Below are positions 27,608 to 42,193 of a stretch of 64,000 nt of DNA, one piece after another. The notes beneath the pieces are model-generated. The model was not told the DNA's origin and searched no databases. It saw only the letters and a program-made list of their open reading frames with translations. Position numbers and translations under genes: made by a program. How positions within the stretch are numbered: position 1 is the stretch's first letter; the number at the start of each line of letters is the position of its first letter. Source of the DNA: Ascaris suum (lineage: Eukaryota > Nematoda > Chromadorea > Rhabditida > Ascarididae). The DNA lies in contig CM024176.1 in NCBI GenBank assembly GCA_013433145.1, forward strand, positions 10,092,520 to 10,156,519, given 5' to 3'.

Positions 27608-29182
27608 CTGAGCGTAAATTAGACTTCTCTAACGTCGAACTGTAAATATTGAACAGAATATTCAAGCAGCTATGATGTTACGCTATTTACTGCGAATAAA
27701 TTATCCGAAGTTAACAGGTAATGAAGAGTTTCGATCGGTCGGCGATTTAGCCAGAGACCAATCGATCACCTCACCAAAAACTCTAGCCTATATCATGATA
27801 GATATCATTGACACTTCAGAGAAAATCCGCTCTATAGGTTCTGTTTGTCTACTGCTATATAAAATGCACATGCTCTATATGATAGGGCCCAAAAATTACT
27901 GATTTTTCTGTAAATTTCAACGGTTAGGTGGTGAATTAAAGAAGATTTGCTAAACGTATATGATGTGCCGAAATTTCGCCACCAAATATATAAGTTGTCA
28001 ACTTTATCATCCAACTCTCCTTTCATAAATGAGATAAATCATATCCCATCTACTTTACTGCTTTTTTTTGTTGATATAGAAAATGAAGGCACGGTCAGTT
28101 CATATTTTCCAAAAAAAAAGTGCATTTGCATATTTGATTTCTCAGAAGATTAGTCTGATTGATCCGTCGTCGTTCATTCACCACGGCAAATTGTGTCGCC
28201 TTTTTATGAATAGATTAATTTCTGGCTTATGATCGTTTAGACGTTCCGAATCGAGTTGAATAATTTTTCCTATGATTTCCGATGAACGATATTCAAAACA
28301 ACTTTAGTTTTTGGTAATATCTTGTTAAGCAGAATTCTTATGAAAGTAATTCGTGCCTCCAATTGAATCGTCAATGAATTTTGCTGAATTTTCTTTTGAA
28401 GAAAGTGGTGTTTAATTGTTTGTTTGTACTTTTTGAGCATTTTGATAGCGAGAAATCAGAACTATTAAATCTTATAAATTTGTTTTATTGATAAAAATTC
28501 TTTAATAAAAGGTCACCGAAAATTGTTTCTTTAATTTCTATAAGAATTAATCGCGTTCAATAATTTCCATAATGTAAAACATGATGAAAATGCAGAAAAT
28601 TGAAAAATATGCATTGATGCTTACCGTTGAATTTCGAGAATTCACCAAGTCGAAAATTTCTTTTCAATTACCTATAAGAAACTATGGTACGTTTATATAT
28701 AAATAGGAAATTTTCAACGAGGAATTCGAAATTTTGATTTATATCTGATCGTTTTCAAACGCAAAATTATATATATATTTCCTATGTCTCAGCATCGAAT
28801 TAAATACGAAACAACACTTTGATAACTCATATATTTATAGAGTCTCGTTATCTGATATTTATAGGAAATTGTTCAAATGTTATCTACGATCTAATAATAC
28901 GACCTTAAACAATAATCATCGCTAAAACCTGAGAAATAAGCTCATAATAATTTTCCGTGTTTAATTTCGCAAAAGAATATAACACTGAGAAAAAAGATCG
29001 ATAAAACAATAGCTATTTTTCATGACATTTTGATGTGTATGAAAAATTTTTGACAACGAAAAGAAATTGAGCAAAGTAATTTTTAGAGTTATATTGCAAC
29101 TATTTTAACAATAATAAATCCTATTATTATCAATATTACTTGTTACTTCAGTCAATCTTAATCGCTAGAAACATAGTAAGAG

Positions 29183-29460
29183 TTATTTTAAAAAATCCGT
29201 TGCAATTTGACAAAAGCCATCTTTACTAATCATTGCCATACGTAACTCTCCTTCAATGCCGTCATGAATACTTTCGTTTAGCCGTACAACGATGCCAGTA
29301 ATATGTTTTCCGACTACAGACATCATTTTTATAGCGCTGCGATTAGTACTTACTCTCGTATGTGTATCTCCATGTGGTTTTCCCACCAATCTTATAAAGC
29401 AAAAACACTTGTTGAAAACAAACATAAATATTTCATAGCTATCGCTTCCAAAAGGGTCAT
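29183..29460 (-). CDS. Candidate terminal exon, protein unknown
   Basis: A TTTGTTTCTTAG acceptor opens a 91-codon frame ending in TAA. It contains DPFGSDSYEIF, LVGKPHGDTHTR, SVVGKHITGIVVRLNES and EGELRMAMISKDGFCQ. GC content is visibly above the flanks, supporting real coding. An internal GTAAGT (29348-29353) could be used as a donor and would shorten the exon to 29354-29460. Upstream exons, which must lie above 29460, were not found. Confidence 0.4.
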
Positions 29461-31114
29461 CTAAGAAACAAATCAAAGTGTCGAATTAGAACTCTCAACT
29501 AATGGTATTTTATTTAGAACTGCTAGAATATGGGGGAGATGTTTTACGAAGTGATTCTCTGGAAGAGAATAATAGAGCACTTCTCAGATGCGTTATTTTA
29601 TAAGCAATCTGTCTTCTCTCGGTTTCCTCTTCTGTTCTTGACTTTGGCAGAAAGTTTGCTTGTTTAATACCGCGTTCAAATTATTTCAATATAGCGCTAC
29701 TTGTATCATCACACGATGCAAGGCAGCATTAATCTGGAATGTTATGTCTAATTGCCATTGTGTGTGGAAATGATTAGCGGTAATAGCGCTTTATGAGCAA
29801 AAGCCCTTTCAAACAACTACCAACTAGCTGCAAATTGCCGAAGAAAATTTCACTTTATTACATTCTTATGCATAACGGCACAACAAAATATTTATTTTCA
29901 ATTGTTTATATTTGTCAACCTTTACGAGATTATGCTGGAGAGAGATGGGGATAATTCCAAGCGTCCATAGTGCTTCTCCTCTAGTCCATAATTCAAATAG
30001 CCTAGGCATGTGTCATAATGGCCATGCCATATTTCTGTCAGGAAGTTGCGCATAGATATTTCATACGATTGCGATGAACATGAGATGTAATGATGTTACC
30101 TAACATCAAATTAAATCTATCGAGTGCTTTCTAGTTGATAGGTGAAAAGAATGATGCTCATTGATGCAAATATGAATAACAAATATAGAAAAATTCCATA
30201 CTAAACACGTGATCAAATTTGTTTTAAAAACAAGTATGAATTAAACTACCACAATATGAGTATTTATTTGCATTCAGATTATTTTATAGATCAGCTCATG
30301 AGTCGCCAACAAACGTTAAATATGCATAAGTAATGTCTTCATTTTTTTAAGTTAATCTAATTTTTCACTCGAATCTTATAGAAAAGCTTCATTATAAATA
30401 TGAATGATTTGTGTGAAAGTTTCAAAAGTCTGCATTTTTTTTTGGTGAGGAGGGGAGAGAGGGGGCAGGGGGGGGGGGGATAAATTTCAAAAACAATACA
30501 GTAAGAGTTTTTCTTTTCCAATTGCAATGATGATATTTCAGGACAATATCTTCAACTCCACAAAATGAGCAAACTTTTCCAGAGGTAAAAAAAAATCTGG
30601 GAGATTTGATTCAAACTTTGCAAACTTTGAGAAAAATATTTGCACTATTTGTAGAAATTAAATGAGTTGTGAATGACATTGGGTGACCTCAATACGATTA
30701 ACGCTATCGACATCGTAATGGTATTTGCAAAAGTAGAAATGCATTTTTATTAATGAATTAAATATGCCACAAGAAGAACCTAATAAAATAGAATATAGTA
30801 TAATTTAAGGACAAACTTAAGCTATACTTAAAATGTTATGTTGAGGGAAATAAATACCATTTTCATGTAATATGCAATAATAATTGTCGTGTTGAATTTC
30901 TGAATTCTAACGAATTTTTATGGAATTGAAAAAAAAAATCATCGGTTCGTATAAATAAATGACTTTATATATGTGACGTTTGATCAAGTGGAAAATTTAT
31001 ACAAATTAAAAAAAAAATTACTTGAAGTTCTTTTATTTCTTGGGAAATTTATCGGAAGTATATCGTTAATGTTAATTGTAATTAATATGTTGTTAACATG
31101 TGAGCACTGATAAC

Positions 31115-31235
31115 TTACTTACAAATTCCGTTCAAAATTTTACTATATTCTTTGAATTTGAATTACTTACAATTACTTACAAAAATTCCGTTCAACGAAA
31201 ATTTTACTATATTCTTCATAACTTTGAATATATTT
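31115..31235. repeat. Imperfect local duplication, about 55-65 bp
   Basis: 'acttacaaattccgttcaa' followed by 'attttactatattcttt' recurs shortly downstream as 'acttacaaaaattccgttca' plus 'attttactatattcttc', with small indels. Non-coding. Confidence 0.75.
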
Positions 31236-33641
31236 CAAAGAGCCAAAAAAAATTGCAAAGATATTCTTCTTTTTTTTTTTGAAACCAATTTTCATTTTTC
31301 ATCACATTGAGATCTTCGATTGTTTTGTTTTTTTTTTTTTTTTTTTGCAAAAGCGTTTTTCAGTTTTGCAAAAACATTTCATCACATTTGCAAAAGTCAC
31401 ATTGCAATGAGTGTTTTTTCTGCAAAAAAAAAAGCTCCACTAAAACGTTAGGCAAAAGAAATAAATTATTGAATGAAATGGAATTCCTGCAAACCAACAC
31501 AATCAACGTTACAACTAAAAAAAAGAAGCTTCTAAACGATGGGTTACTTTATTGCTAAAATAATTCAACAATTACTTAACTCAAAATAACTCAATAAATC
31601 AAATTATAGATTGATATTGCCCTCCGCCCCCCTTCTTTTTTAAAAATTATTCCAATAGAGCCTAATTCATCAAAAAATTACATATTTTGTTGCAATAGAA
31701 AAAACAATTTATGTTATTATAGTTATCGAATTTATCGCAAGCAATTTTTTAAAGAGTTACTATACTTATTTACCTATATCAAACTAATACATATCTATTA
31801 AACTAATATGCAAATAATAAATAAAATAAAACTCTCAGTCGATGCCAATAAATGAGAGGTAATAATTTTATGAATATGAAAATAAAATAATGGCATCATT
31901 CTTAAGATGGTTGCACGTAGAATTAAGTGTTAGCCACTTCGTAAGCTGGACAAACGGTGGAAGGCGAAAGCTTTTTTTTCTTTGCAAATATTGCTAGCGC
32001 ATCAAAGAATTTCGTTTACCACCGTTATCGTTGGTTAGTATACCGCTAATTTGACGAGCTGCTATTTGTTACTATCGTTCAATCAATTTCAATCAAGAGC
32101 AGTTCATTGGTTGCATTCGTTCAATCGATCATAAACAACGAAGTGGATCAAAACTATCAAACATATTGATCAACGTCATAGTTTCTGTTTTTTTTTTTTT
32201 AAAAACTTCACGGAATCCATTTAAGAGAATAGTTTTGCGGTTGAAAGAGGAATCCCGAAATTTCTGCTGTTTTCATTTCAGGATGAATTCGTTATTTTAG
32301 TATTTGAGCTGTTCGAATTGCTCAATTCTCTTGATTTTTCCAATCATCAAACTTTTTTTTTTCATTTTTACACAACTAGATAGAAATTTATCCATATTTT
32401 ATTCTATTCATATGCCTCTACAAGCGTATTCTTTCGATAACTTCAATTAGCGAGTTCTAATTTCTATGAGGACGAAATTTTCTGAATTTAATCTGCAGCA
32501 GTGAGATACTCTACCTCTTAATCGTGTAAAAAATTGTTCACTTTTTACGGAAATTGTCGATATTTGAATGCTTCACAACAGTCACAGAGCAATTTTGTTA
32601 AGGTGCGAGTGGAATTCATTACCTATGAATGAGTTTTTACATTTAGGATTAATCCGGTTCCGCAACGAACCCGGAAAAACCGGATTAATGTTGATCTCTA
32701 AGCATCCTACCATTGTTTTGAATGCTTCATTCATCGATTAAATAGATGGACTAAAATGCAATTGCAAAAAAAAAAAATTTTTTTTTTTGAAAATTTCTTG
32801 GTCATAATTAATGCGATAGTACTAATAAAGCATTTATTGATATAAGTGAACAAAAACAAAAATTCCTAATGAAACATTTATAAATATCAAAATATATCTA
32901 TAAATAAATGTTAATAATGAATATTGGCAATGATTTATTTACATTATATGGAATATTTGCAGGAAAATTTGCATAAATTAATTTACATGGAAAAATCTGC
33001 AGGAAATATATATTTAAAAAAAATTCAATTCGGCGATAATCTATATAGATAGCATTTACCAAACTGATAAGGAAGATTTAAATATCACTGGAATAATTAA
33101 AGTCGGACGCATATTTGTAAAGAGAAAACGATCAGCTGTCGAGAACTTTGGAGGAAAGCGCTAAATGATAGTCAACTATTCGTCTCTCGTTTGATCGTTA
33201 TTATATGCTAATTACTCGAACTATTTCGAGAATGTAGATACTTATTAGACGTTTTTTTTTTCGCGATAATGACAATTAAATGAGGAAAGAGAAAGTCAAA
33301 GTGCCACAAGATCGAACGAGTCGATCTTTTTTATACGAAAAGAAAAAAGTTTTCATCGATGTATAAGTGGAATGCAATATTAGAATTCATACAATGATTT
33401 ATTTTTATAGTAAGAAAAAATGCATGAAATAAAAGAATTTTATAGCATATTCTATGGGATTATTCAGAAATGAAGTTACTAAAAGAAAAGCTTTTTTTTT
33501 AAAGAGAAAAGTGGAAGCATTTATAGCGATATTTTGGATGAGATAAATCCTAAAAAATAAACGTTTAGAGAATTGCTAACCTTTTAATTCATAAAAGCAA
33601 TGCATGATTTTATTAATGAAAGGATGGAGATGCAAATAAGA

Positions 33642-33715
33642 ATTGCATATAGCATCGACATGTGTAATAAAAAAAAATTTGCATATAGCATCGACATGTG
33701 TAATAAAAAAAAAAT
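33642..33715. repeat. Tandem duplication of about 37 bp
   Basis: The block 'ttgcatatagcatcgacatg' plus 'tgtaataaaa' and an A run occurs twice in direct succession, the copies differing only in A-run length. Confidence 0.85.
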
Positions 33716-35184
33716 TTGAATTTTTCTATAGTAGTTAAGTATTGAAAAAAATTGTTTTACTCAATTATGTAAATTTATTTTTTTTTCGTTTATTTTCATC
33801 GCTCATGATTGTTTAATGTTCATTATTTTCATACAATTCAACAATTAATAGTCTTATGATGGTAAATTGTATTAGAGTATAGTTTATAAATAGCCTATGC
33901 CATGATGCTATAATATTTACGACATTTACTAGCATGGCTTTAATTCTTTGTCGGAAGTAAGCCATAACTAAGCCGTTTGTTTCTTTTATTAGAGTATATT
34001 TGTTGAACAAGAAACATTTCAAAATCCATCATGAGCCACCGTATAGGAAAATATATTTCATTACGAATATATCACCATATATTGCGTTCGATATTTTTCC
34101 CAGTTTAGCCAAGTATAGTATTCTAAAGTGATTTGCATAAAGCATTGACAAGGCCGATAAATTTTATAAGCGGATATTCAAGAGAAACAGCACAATAATG
34201 CTTAATGAATACAATATACTGTCCTAATAGTGTACTATATAGTGCACTATATACTCAAAAGGATATATCACCACATAATAATCCTAAATGATATCATATG
34301 TTGAATACTAAGAAGGGTACTATTACTACATAGCTAAACCTGGAAGAAAAATTAGCATACCAATAAAACTGCAATGGAGTTTACTGCTCGAAGAATAGAA
34401 AATTGAAAATGCTATTGAAAGCATCACGCTTCTCACAGCAATTCATGAAGTGATCAAGAAATTTCAATGCGATACAACGCGCAGTAACAACAAATGTTCG
34501 TGTTTTTTTTTTTTGAAATGAAGGTTACAAAATGCATTACTGTCTAATATGTCGTTCTCTTTCTTTCTTTTTGTCTCTTGCATTTTTTGATCATTTTCCA
34601 GTTTGCTAAATGCAATTTTTTTTTCTCACTTAAAAAAAGCTGGAGAGTTGTGATGCAATGAACATTTCCTAACAACGTATATAGTAGAGGCGTATGTTGA
34701 GGGGGGGTTTTTTTTTGAGTTTCTATTGGCTAAAATTGGAAGAAATGTTCGCCTGTTTTGAAACGTCATGAATTGGCAAAGTGCGCCATTAAATCGAATT
34801 AACGCATCATTGCCAATCAACTACGTGTAAAGTTAACCGAATAGTCTTATAAAAAATTTTCACCTTCTTGAATTAACTTTTTGTTGACAATTCTCGATAA
34901 CAAGTGATCGTTATGGTCTCTTTCTTTTACAAATATAGAATATCGGGGCCTCATAGAAGAAAATCATTGATCTATTCATGAAAGAACACAAGGCAATTAT
35001 CACAATGATACGGTTGGACTATGGACGTTTAATAAGAAATAAAATTGCTGCATTTTGTGATTAAAAATGCATCACTACACAAGTTTTATTACTGCAATAT
35101 TTAATTCAATTTAGTTGCATATTGAGTGATATTAACTGCATATTTCATATTTATAATTGTACATTAATAGTTGTATGTAATGAT

Positions 35185-35319
<135 letters not shown>

Positions 35320-36829
35320 CAACGTTTGTTTTATCTAAAATGATCAGTTTTGATGTAGAAATGATTTTTTAACCGGCAGAATAGTGCAGAAATATTAACT
35401 AAGAAATTTTCGAACAAAAAAGTACAAAAGCATGTTGCTGGAACGAAGAGAGGAGGAAATTTGCCGAAAGATGAGGTAAAGATGTGCAACCATTAAATTA
35501 TTGCAGGTATTTCTCTGCTCGTATCGTAACTATCGATAAGAAGTGACTCTTGCAAAGAGAAATCAACGATATTGAAAGAACCGGAATCTAACAACGAAAT
35601 TATTTATTACATATGTATGAAAAAAAAAATTTAAATTTTCACCGTAATGTTGTGAAAACGGTAAAATTTGCCTAATTATTATTATTATTTCCTATTTTTT
35701 TGCAATAGTAAAAATAATCACCTTTTGGAGGCTTTTATGCTTATTTTTCGGGATTTCGCGTCGAAAAAACATTGCTTAGGTTCTTTTTTCTAAAAGCTTC
35801 CAACTTTTAGGAAATTGAACTTTCGAAGATATATAATAAAGCTGAAATCGCAACAACCGGATTGCTAAAATTTGTTAGAGTTGCTGAAAGGATTCTTTGG
35901 TTTGTAATGAATAGCAATATTTCGTGATGATAGACGTGATGACAAACACTGATGATGACCATCGATTTCACCGTTCGCTTTTTCCTCTAATTTGCATTGA
36001 CACATTCGTTAATAATCGATGAAATTTGAATGAGGTAATTCTTGCAAAAAAAAAAATAAAGAAAAATCAGAAGGGAATATTTTCTATCGTTGAGGCAAAA
36101 TTTGTAAATCTAACATTCTTTTTAGTGGATTTCATAGAGTGTAAATTGTTGAAAGAAAATCGAAAATCATGATATTTGAGATAATGATGGTGGTAAAGAA
36201 GAGAAATCACAATTTTCCACATTTGGCAAATTTTATTGAAAAGTTTCACCGATCGAATTCTTTGTTTTTGTTTTTCAAAAAAAAAGTTTAAATGATTTAA
36301 GCAATTCGACTCTATAAAAAATTTGAACATTTAAAACCATTCATTTTCTTCGTTGACAATTTAAATCATTCCGGTTTCAATCAGTCCTATTTCAAAACGT
36401 GCAAAAAATTTACACGGTAATCATTCTACTGAAACGATAGCGTAAATATATAGGGAAAAGTTTTAAGAGCTATGAGCTCCTAGAAAAGTAAAAGAAGTCG
36501 CCATCTTAGAAATAAATAACAAAACTTAAAACACGCCTATTTCGATATTTTTAGCGTATCCCCTCAGATCATGTAATAGATTGCTTGATTTCAATTATTC
36601 TATATTCTAGTAATGCTGATCCATTTGCTAAGCGACAACCCGAGTGGAACACATTTTTATGGATCGGCGCATACAACGATATTATCGGATGAAAGAATCT
36701 GTAGGTGCTCCTGCTGCTTTGTCATTAGAAAAGTTCGAAGGTACACTTCCGCTGATCTTGTCAGAGACTTTAAAAAAATTTAGGCAACATGCGAAACATT
36801 GCACTTAAATTCCAATTTATGTGACCAGC

Positions 36830-36971
<142 letters not shown>

Positions 36972-38545
36972 TGTGCATGAGTCCATGCGCTTGCGCGTAC
37001 ACGTACTTCCGTTTTTTTCCTCCATAATTTCAACTTCGAGGTCAATAAGAACAATGTCACGAAACTAAGTTTTTATAACTTTCATCTGGGAATCCCGTCC
37101 TCATGCATTATAATAACAGCGAATCTTTGCTGTCAAGAGAGAGAGAGAGGGGAAAAAAATAAAGCCATCACAGCTCTGAAACGAAAGATCACAGTGGATA
37201 ATAGAATGTATTCAAGCATTCCACTCTAAGTTCAATTCAATGAGCCTTTGCTTGCCAGAAAAATCACAAAAAAAAAAATCTCACAAAATTTCCGTCTTTT
37301 TCTTTCAAGAAAAATATGCGTCTTTCAATTTATCTCATTTTTTTCTTTTCCTCTTTCGCGTTCTCCGAATTCCTCTTATCCTTCAATCTTTTGCATTCCT
37401 TCAGCGATTCTTTTCCCTTGTGAGAGAATTTTCCGCACTCTTTGAATGAATGCACTTTGTGTTCTTTTGCACTTTTGTATGTGAAATCTATTCGCTAATG
37501 TGAAAGGGTTAAATGCCTAAATAAACACAATTGTGGAACGTTTCGATGCAAATGCAGTTTTGAACTCGCGAAACGAGTCGGAAATTTTTTATATGGAATG
37601 TGTGAAGAATGCTCAAGCGTAGAGGCTAGAGCATTTGAGGCGTATTCAACCTTCGCAAAATAAAGACAGCACCTTGAGATGAAATTTTCTAATAGAGAAA
37701 CCAAAAAAAAAAAAACTAAAAATATAGTACATATGAGCAATAAAACCTAAAATATTTTTTGAAGATAAGAAGATAAGAAGCTGAATGTACACGTTGAAAG
37801 CTAAAAAATTCAGTGAGAATTTGGGAATTGAAAGTTTTGAAAGCGAAACAACCAAAAACATCGGAAATTTTCAAAAAATCTATGGAATAAAGTTGAAAAT
37901 AATCTGCGTAAAATGAAAAAAATGATTGTAAAATATTGAAAGTGGAATATAAATTGCTGAATAACATGTGCAAAGCGATGCGATAGAAATTGAAAAATAA
38001 GGAAATAGGAGTAAAATGTATAAAAGAGAGTCGAATTTTTTTTTCTTCGCTATGTATACGGCGATTAATTTTTATGAGTTTCTCTGCAAATTCCTTTGAA
38101 TGCATTGTTGCACATGTTTTATTATTCCAAGGAAAATACTTGATTGAAAACCGGTCTAAGTCTAGGGACAACGAATATTTTGCTAACCTCTATGGTATGT
38201 TTTTCTTTTTTTTTTTCTCTCATTATTTGCGCTAGTTGAGAAAAACGAAACGGAAGTTTTCGCTTAATGTAATGAAATACAATTACGGAAACAAAAATCT
38301 TCGATGAAAGAGAGCTTATAATTCGATCAGCTGAAGCCTCTATGCTTTGTATCTCTTGTCTAATGCAAATATCGTTGGATAAGACTATAGCAAATAGTTA
38401 GAAGCGCGATATATAGATAGGTGCTTAAGATATTTTCTGATTTAGTTAATATTGGTCTCATTTGTTAACGAAACGCCTCATCGAGATATTTTTGGAAACT
38501 TTTTTTTTCTTCAGCTATCAAATAAAACCTATCGTACTGGTCGAC

Positions 38546-38789
38546 GGTGACATAATATTTGTGCCTTAATAAGGGAGAGTTTGCGCGTTGAGAATATGCT
38601 GGAATTTTAGCACTTTTTTTGAGTACTATTTCAGTGAAATTTTTGAAGTTGCGATTAGAAGAGAGAGGAGAATGCGAAGTGCATGTTAGATCACCTCTCG
38701 ACTTGTAAAAAATGGTTCTGACGTTTTTGCCGAAATAAGTGGCTTTTCACGCAGATAGCGCTGCTTTGCATCTCATTGCATCACTTTAT
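38546..38789 (+). repeat. Dispersed repeat, copy 1
   Basis: This 244-base block matches 63758-64000 in the same orientation with six substitutions, all transitions, and one T-run length difference. Left limits of both copies lie at 'ggtgaca/ggcgaca'. The right limit is unknown because the second copy reaches the window edge. No terminal inverted repeats or coding frame are obvious. Confidence 0.9.
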
Positions 38790-41700
38790 TTCTTTTATTT
38801 CCTACCCGTATATTTATATTTATATAAAGTCAGTTGTATTTTTTCTTTGCCTCATCTTCATTGTTGTTTGACTGGATTGTCAGTGAAATGCGAAAACAAC
38901 GACATGACATTTTTTCTAGAGTGGCTACACAACACAATACTCCCATATTCCTTTAACTTTGTAGAACATTGATGAATTATGCATATATAAGCAACTATTA
39001 AAATACACTCAATAACTCGCTCATGTTTCATCGATTCAGCCGCGTATATCTCATTAGGCCGATAAAAGCCTTAATATCCAATAAAAGCAAACACTTAGTG
39101 CAAAAATCGTTTTTCTATCATCTATCATTGTAAAATAAAGCGCTGACAGATTTGCAATGTTGACACGAATTTTAAGACGCATTATATTAAATATAACTTC
39201 CTACTAAATTAAGTTGATAAACTTGGGAGCTCCTGTAGAAAATTACTTTGCATCACTTGATCCCACAATTGCAATTTCAATGGTTCTTGAAAAGCGGACA
39301 TGCGCATGTATGCAAACAGGCCGCAGGTACCGCGCTATTGCAATGCAATTTTATTGCTGCGAATTCGCAATACGAAATTATGGCAACGATTGCAATGGTT
39401 ATCGATCCGGCTTTCGTAGCACCACCCCACTTGTAGCTATAGCTGATGACGCCCTGATAGCTTCAGTATTTGCAACAATTTCATCGGTCAAATAAAACTC
39501 AAAAAAAACGAAATGCAAAAGTGTAGGTTCGCTAAATAATATTTTGGAAATCTTGCTTTTGCAATTTCTCTATTGCAAAAAAGAAAAACTCGTACAAAAA
39601 ATTTTGCATCTCTCTACTTGTGTGATGAGTATTCTCTACAACGTACCCTAAATATATGTAGTATCTATTTCAAAAATCTCAAATTCGGAAAATTCAAAGC
39701 AATGGCCGCCAAGCATTGGCCGTTCATTTTGTCCATTTATGCGAGAAAAAGAAGCACCCATTTGTGCAAAAAAAGTGCATCAAGTAGCATTCTGTGCACT
39801 ATTCGCCGATGGACAACAATCGCAAAAACCGGTTGTTATGCGTTTCCACTCAAAGATATCTCGAACTACTTTCACAGATGTTACATTTCGACTTTTCAAA
39901 GAACAACACTGACTTTCATTTTTCAACTATACATAGCTGATGGGCAAGTTATGAATTTTTTTTTCATATATTTTGGCGCAAATATACCTTCCCAAATCGT
40001 TGCATCGATATCCGTGTATGCTCGCATGTTTCTATTTCTTCGGATCTACTTCAACCGTGGATCATTGGCAATTGACTAGCGGAATTTTATAGCCTTATAA
40101 TATGCATCACATATATTCTCAGCAATATTTCACGTTGATCCATCAACTTTGATAGGAGCTACAAGGATGAAAGGTGCCGAAAAATCAGCATGTATTTTAT
40201 AGAGTTGGGAATTTCATTTCGCGCTGTCCATATCGTAAAATAAAAACGAGCCACTCAAGGCGAATTTATGTGAGGGTTGGATGAAATGAAACAATTAAAG
40301 CATCAATTTTCTATATATAGGTGACTAATCAGCTATACAGAATGCATTTAGTGCGAATTGCTGTAAAATGCTTCTCTATGTGTTCTTCGATTGACGTAAA
40401 TAAAGTTGGAAACACGTGCGATAAACTGCACTGAAAAGCACAGACACATTTTATTTTAGTTATAAGAAACCTTGAGGTGTTGTTTTAGTCGCATCTATGC
40501 AAGAATTTTTCACTACCTATGGCAAGCTGACAGATAGCTTGAAGACATTCTGAAGAGCTATACAAGATTTGAGGCTTATTGCGATTGAGAACGACTAACA
40601 AAGTCAATATTTCAGCGGATTTAAAGTAATGGTCAAGTTTTGAGAAATGCATTAGTGATTTTCCGGTAGCTAGTGGCTAAAATGCTATAAACTCAGGCAA
40701 ACGAGATATGAAATGCAAAACTTCGATGCTAGAAAAATTGCACTAGGCAACATTTTCAAATAGAGTTTCTTGAAAAATTTTGCAAATACTACCTTTTATG
40801 CAATAATTGGAAAATTTTGCTATGAATAACTCAACTTTGTAGGGAAGATAACGCTAGAGCGCGAAAAATTTGTTTTTCAGGGTGCGTTTAAAAAAAAGAG
40901 AGAAAATTTTTAGGAAAGGGATAATTATTGATTTATTACTGAGTACATATCAAGAATGACAAGCAACTTAAATGAACAACAGTTCGATTGACACCTTACA
41001 AAACGAGTAAATTGATGTGCATTCCATTATTAAGTGAGCGATTATTGAACGTGATTTCATCAAATACGTAAATTCAACTGGCAAAATGGTTGGTTAACGT
41101 GCAAATCACCTAATTAATTGCAAACAAGGTAATGGAATAACTAGTTGTGTTTACTCTTCGTTTTCAATAAATTTGAGAAGAGCGTGCAAATTGCAGATTA
41201 TATGTTCGACTTTTTTTATTTATGATTTCAATTTAGTTTCGTTTAAGAATTTGAAAATCCAACAATGTCTAAACGGCATAATTGAGAAAGTGCTTCGCCG
41301 ATCGCTTCCGTTGCTTGAAACAACATTCTTTTTTTCTATATGTAGTGAATAGATTTCTCTTGAAACCAAATTATTATGTTTTGGACCTCAAAAATGGCTG
41401 CTGTTTTGTAATGAATGAACGCATTATCCGCAAGCAGTATTTGAACTCTAGAAATTCTTTTCTTCGGATAGATATTCCAACAAACTAAACTATTGCAGGC
41501 ATCTTTAATTTTCATTATTTGCGTTTAATGCATCAGGCTTTTCTTTAATATATGAATGTGAAGGGGTACCTCGAGTAAATTATACAATTAAATGCATGAG
41601 CACTATAGGAACAATAATCATATAAACTGAGCAGAATTAGGTGCAATGAACCCTTTGATAAAATTTAGTTCGGCTAGTGCAATGAAATAATTTCAGCAGT

Positions 41701-42044
41701 CAAAAAATAAGCGACGAAGACTTGCATACGCACTTTCTGTTTGGAAGTGTTAAATTTTTGTTAACAAAAGATTTAGGCGCTGGCAATTATAAAACTAAAG
41801 ATATCAGAGGAACTTGAATGTAGCTAGGTAGTTCGGTATCTAAGGTGTAGCAAGGTAGGTATATATATAGAAGTATAAACTTATTCTGTATTCTTTATAC
41901 GTCAACTTATTTACAGTTATTTTTTGTGTGTTTTCAGTCTAAACTTTTAAGACTCCTTAAAGTGTACTATTTACAATCATTTCGTTAAAAGGATGATTTC
42001 GAAAGTTGTACACTCATATGCCACATCCTTTTTCTCGTTTCCAG
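38790..42044. other. AT-rich region with one unassigned long open frame
   Basis: A plus-strand frame at 39573-40079 stays open for 168 codons, long for this base composition, but the translation shows no domain, no signal peptide and no splice context. An overlapping second frame also looks protein-like. Other plus-strand frames at 39.2-39.5 and 41.3-41.5 kb are unsupported. Confidence 0.3.
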
Positions 42045-42193
42045 AAAAGGTAGCAGTCCAGAAGAAACAACGGTTTAAAAAAATAGTCGAAAATTTCATA
42101 AAATACGATGAAGAAAAAGCTTTTGTTGCAAAAATCTTTGAAAAAAAATTCAATGAAGGGCGGTTTTTAGACATGCACTTTAAGCGAACATAG
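42045..42193 (+). CDS. Candidate terminal exon, Lys-rich, protein unknown
   Basis: A strong CTCGTTTCCAG acceptor opens a frame reading KVAVQKKQRFKKIVENF, then AKIFEKKFNEGRF and ending HFKRT with TAG. The other two frames close at once. The stop codon is followed directly by GTAAGT, a consensus donor. Upstream exons were not identified. Confidence 0.3.

Noticed and set aside
27832..28026. Minus-strand frame of 64 codons upstream of the 27.4-27.6 kb exon
   Set aside because: No acceptor or donor in phase with the neighbouring exon, and the overlapping plus-strand frame is equally open.
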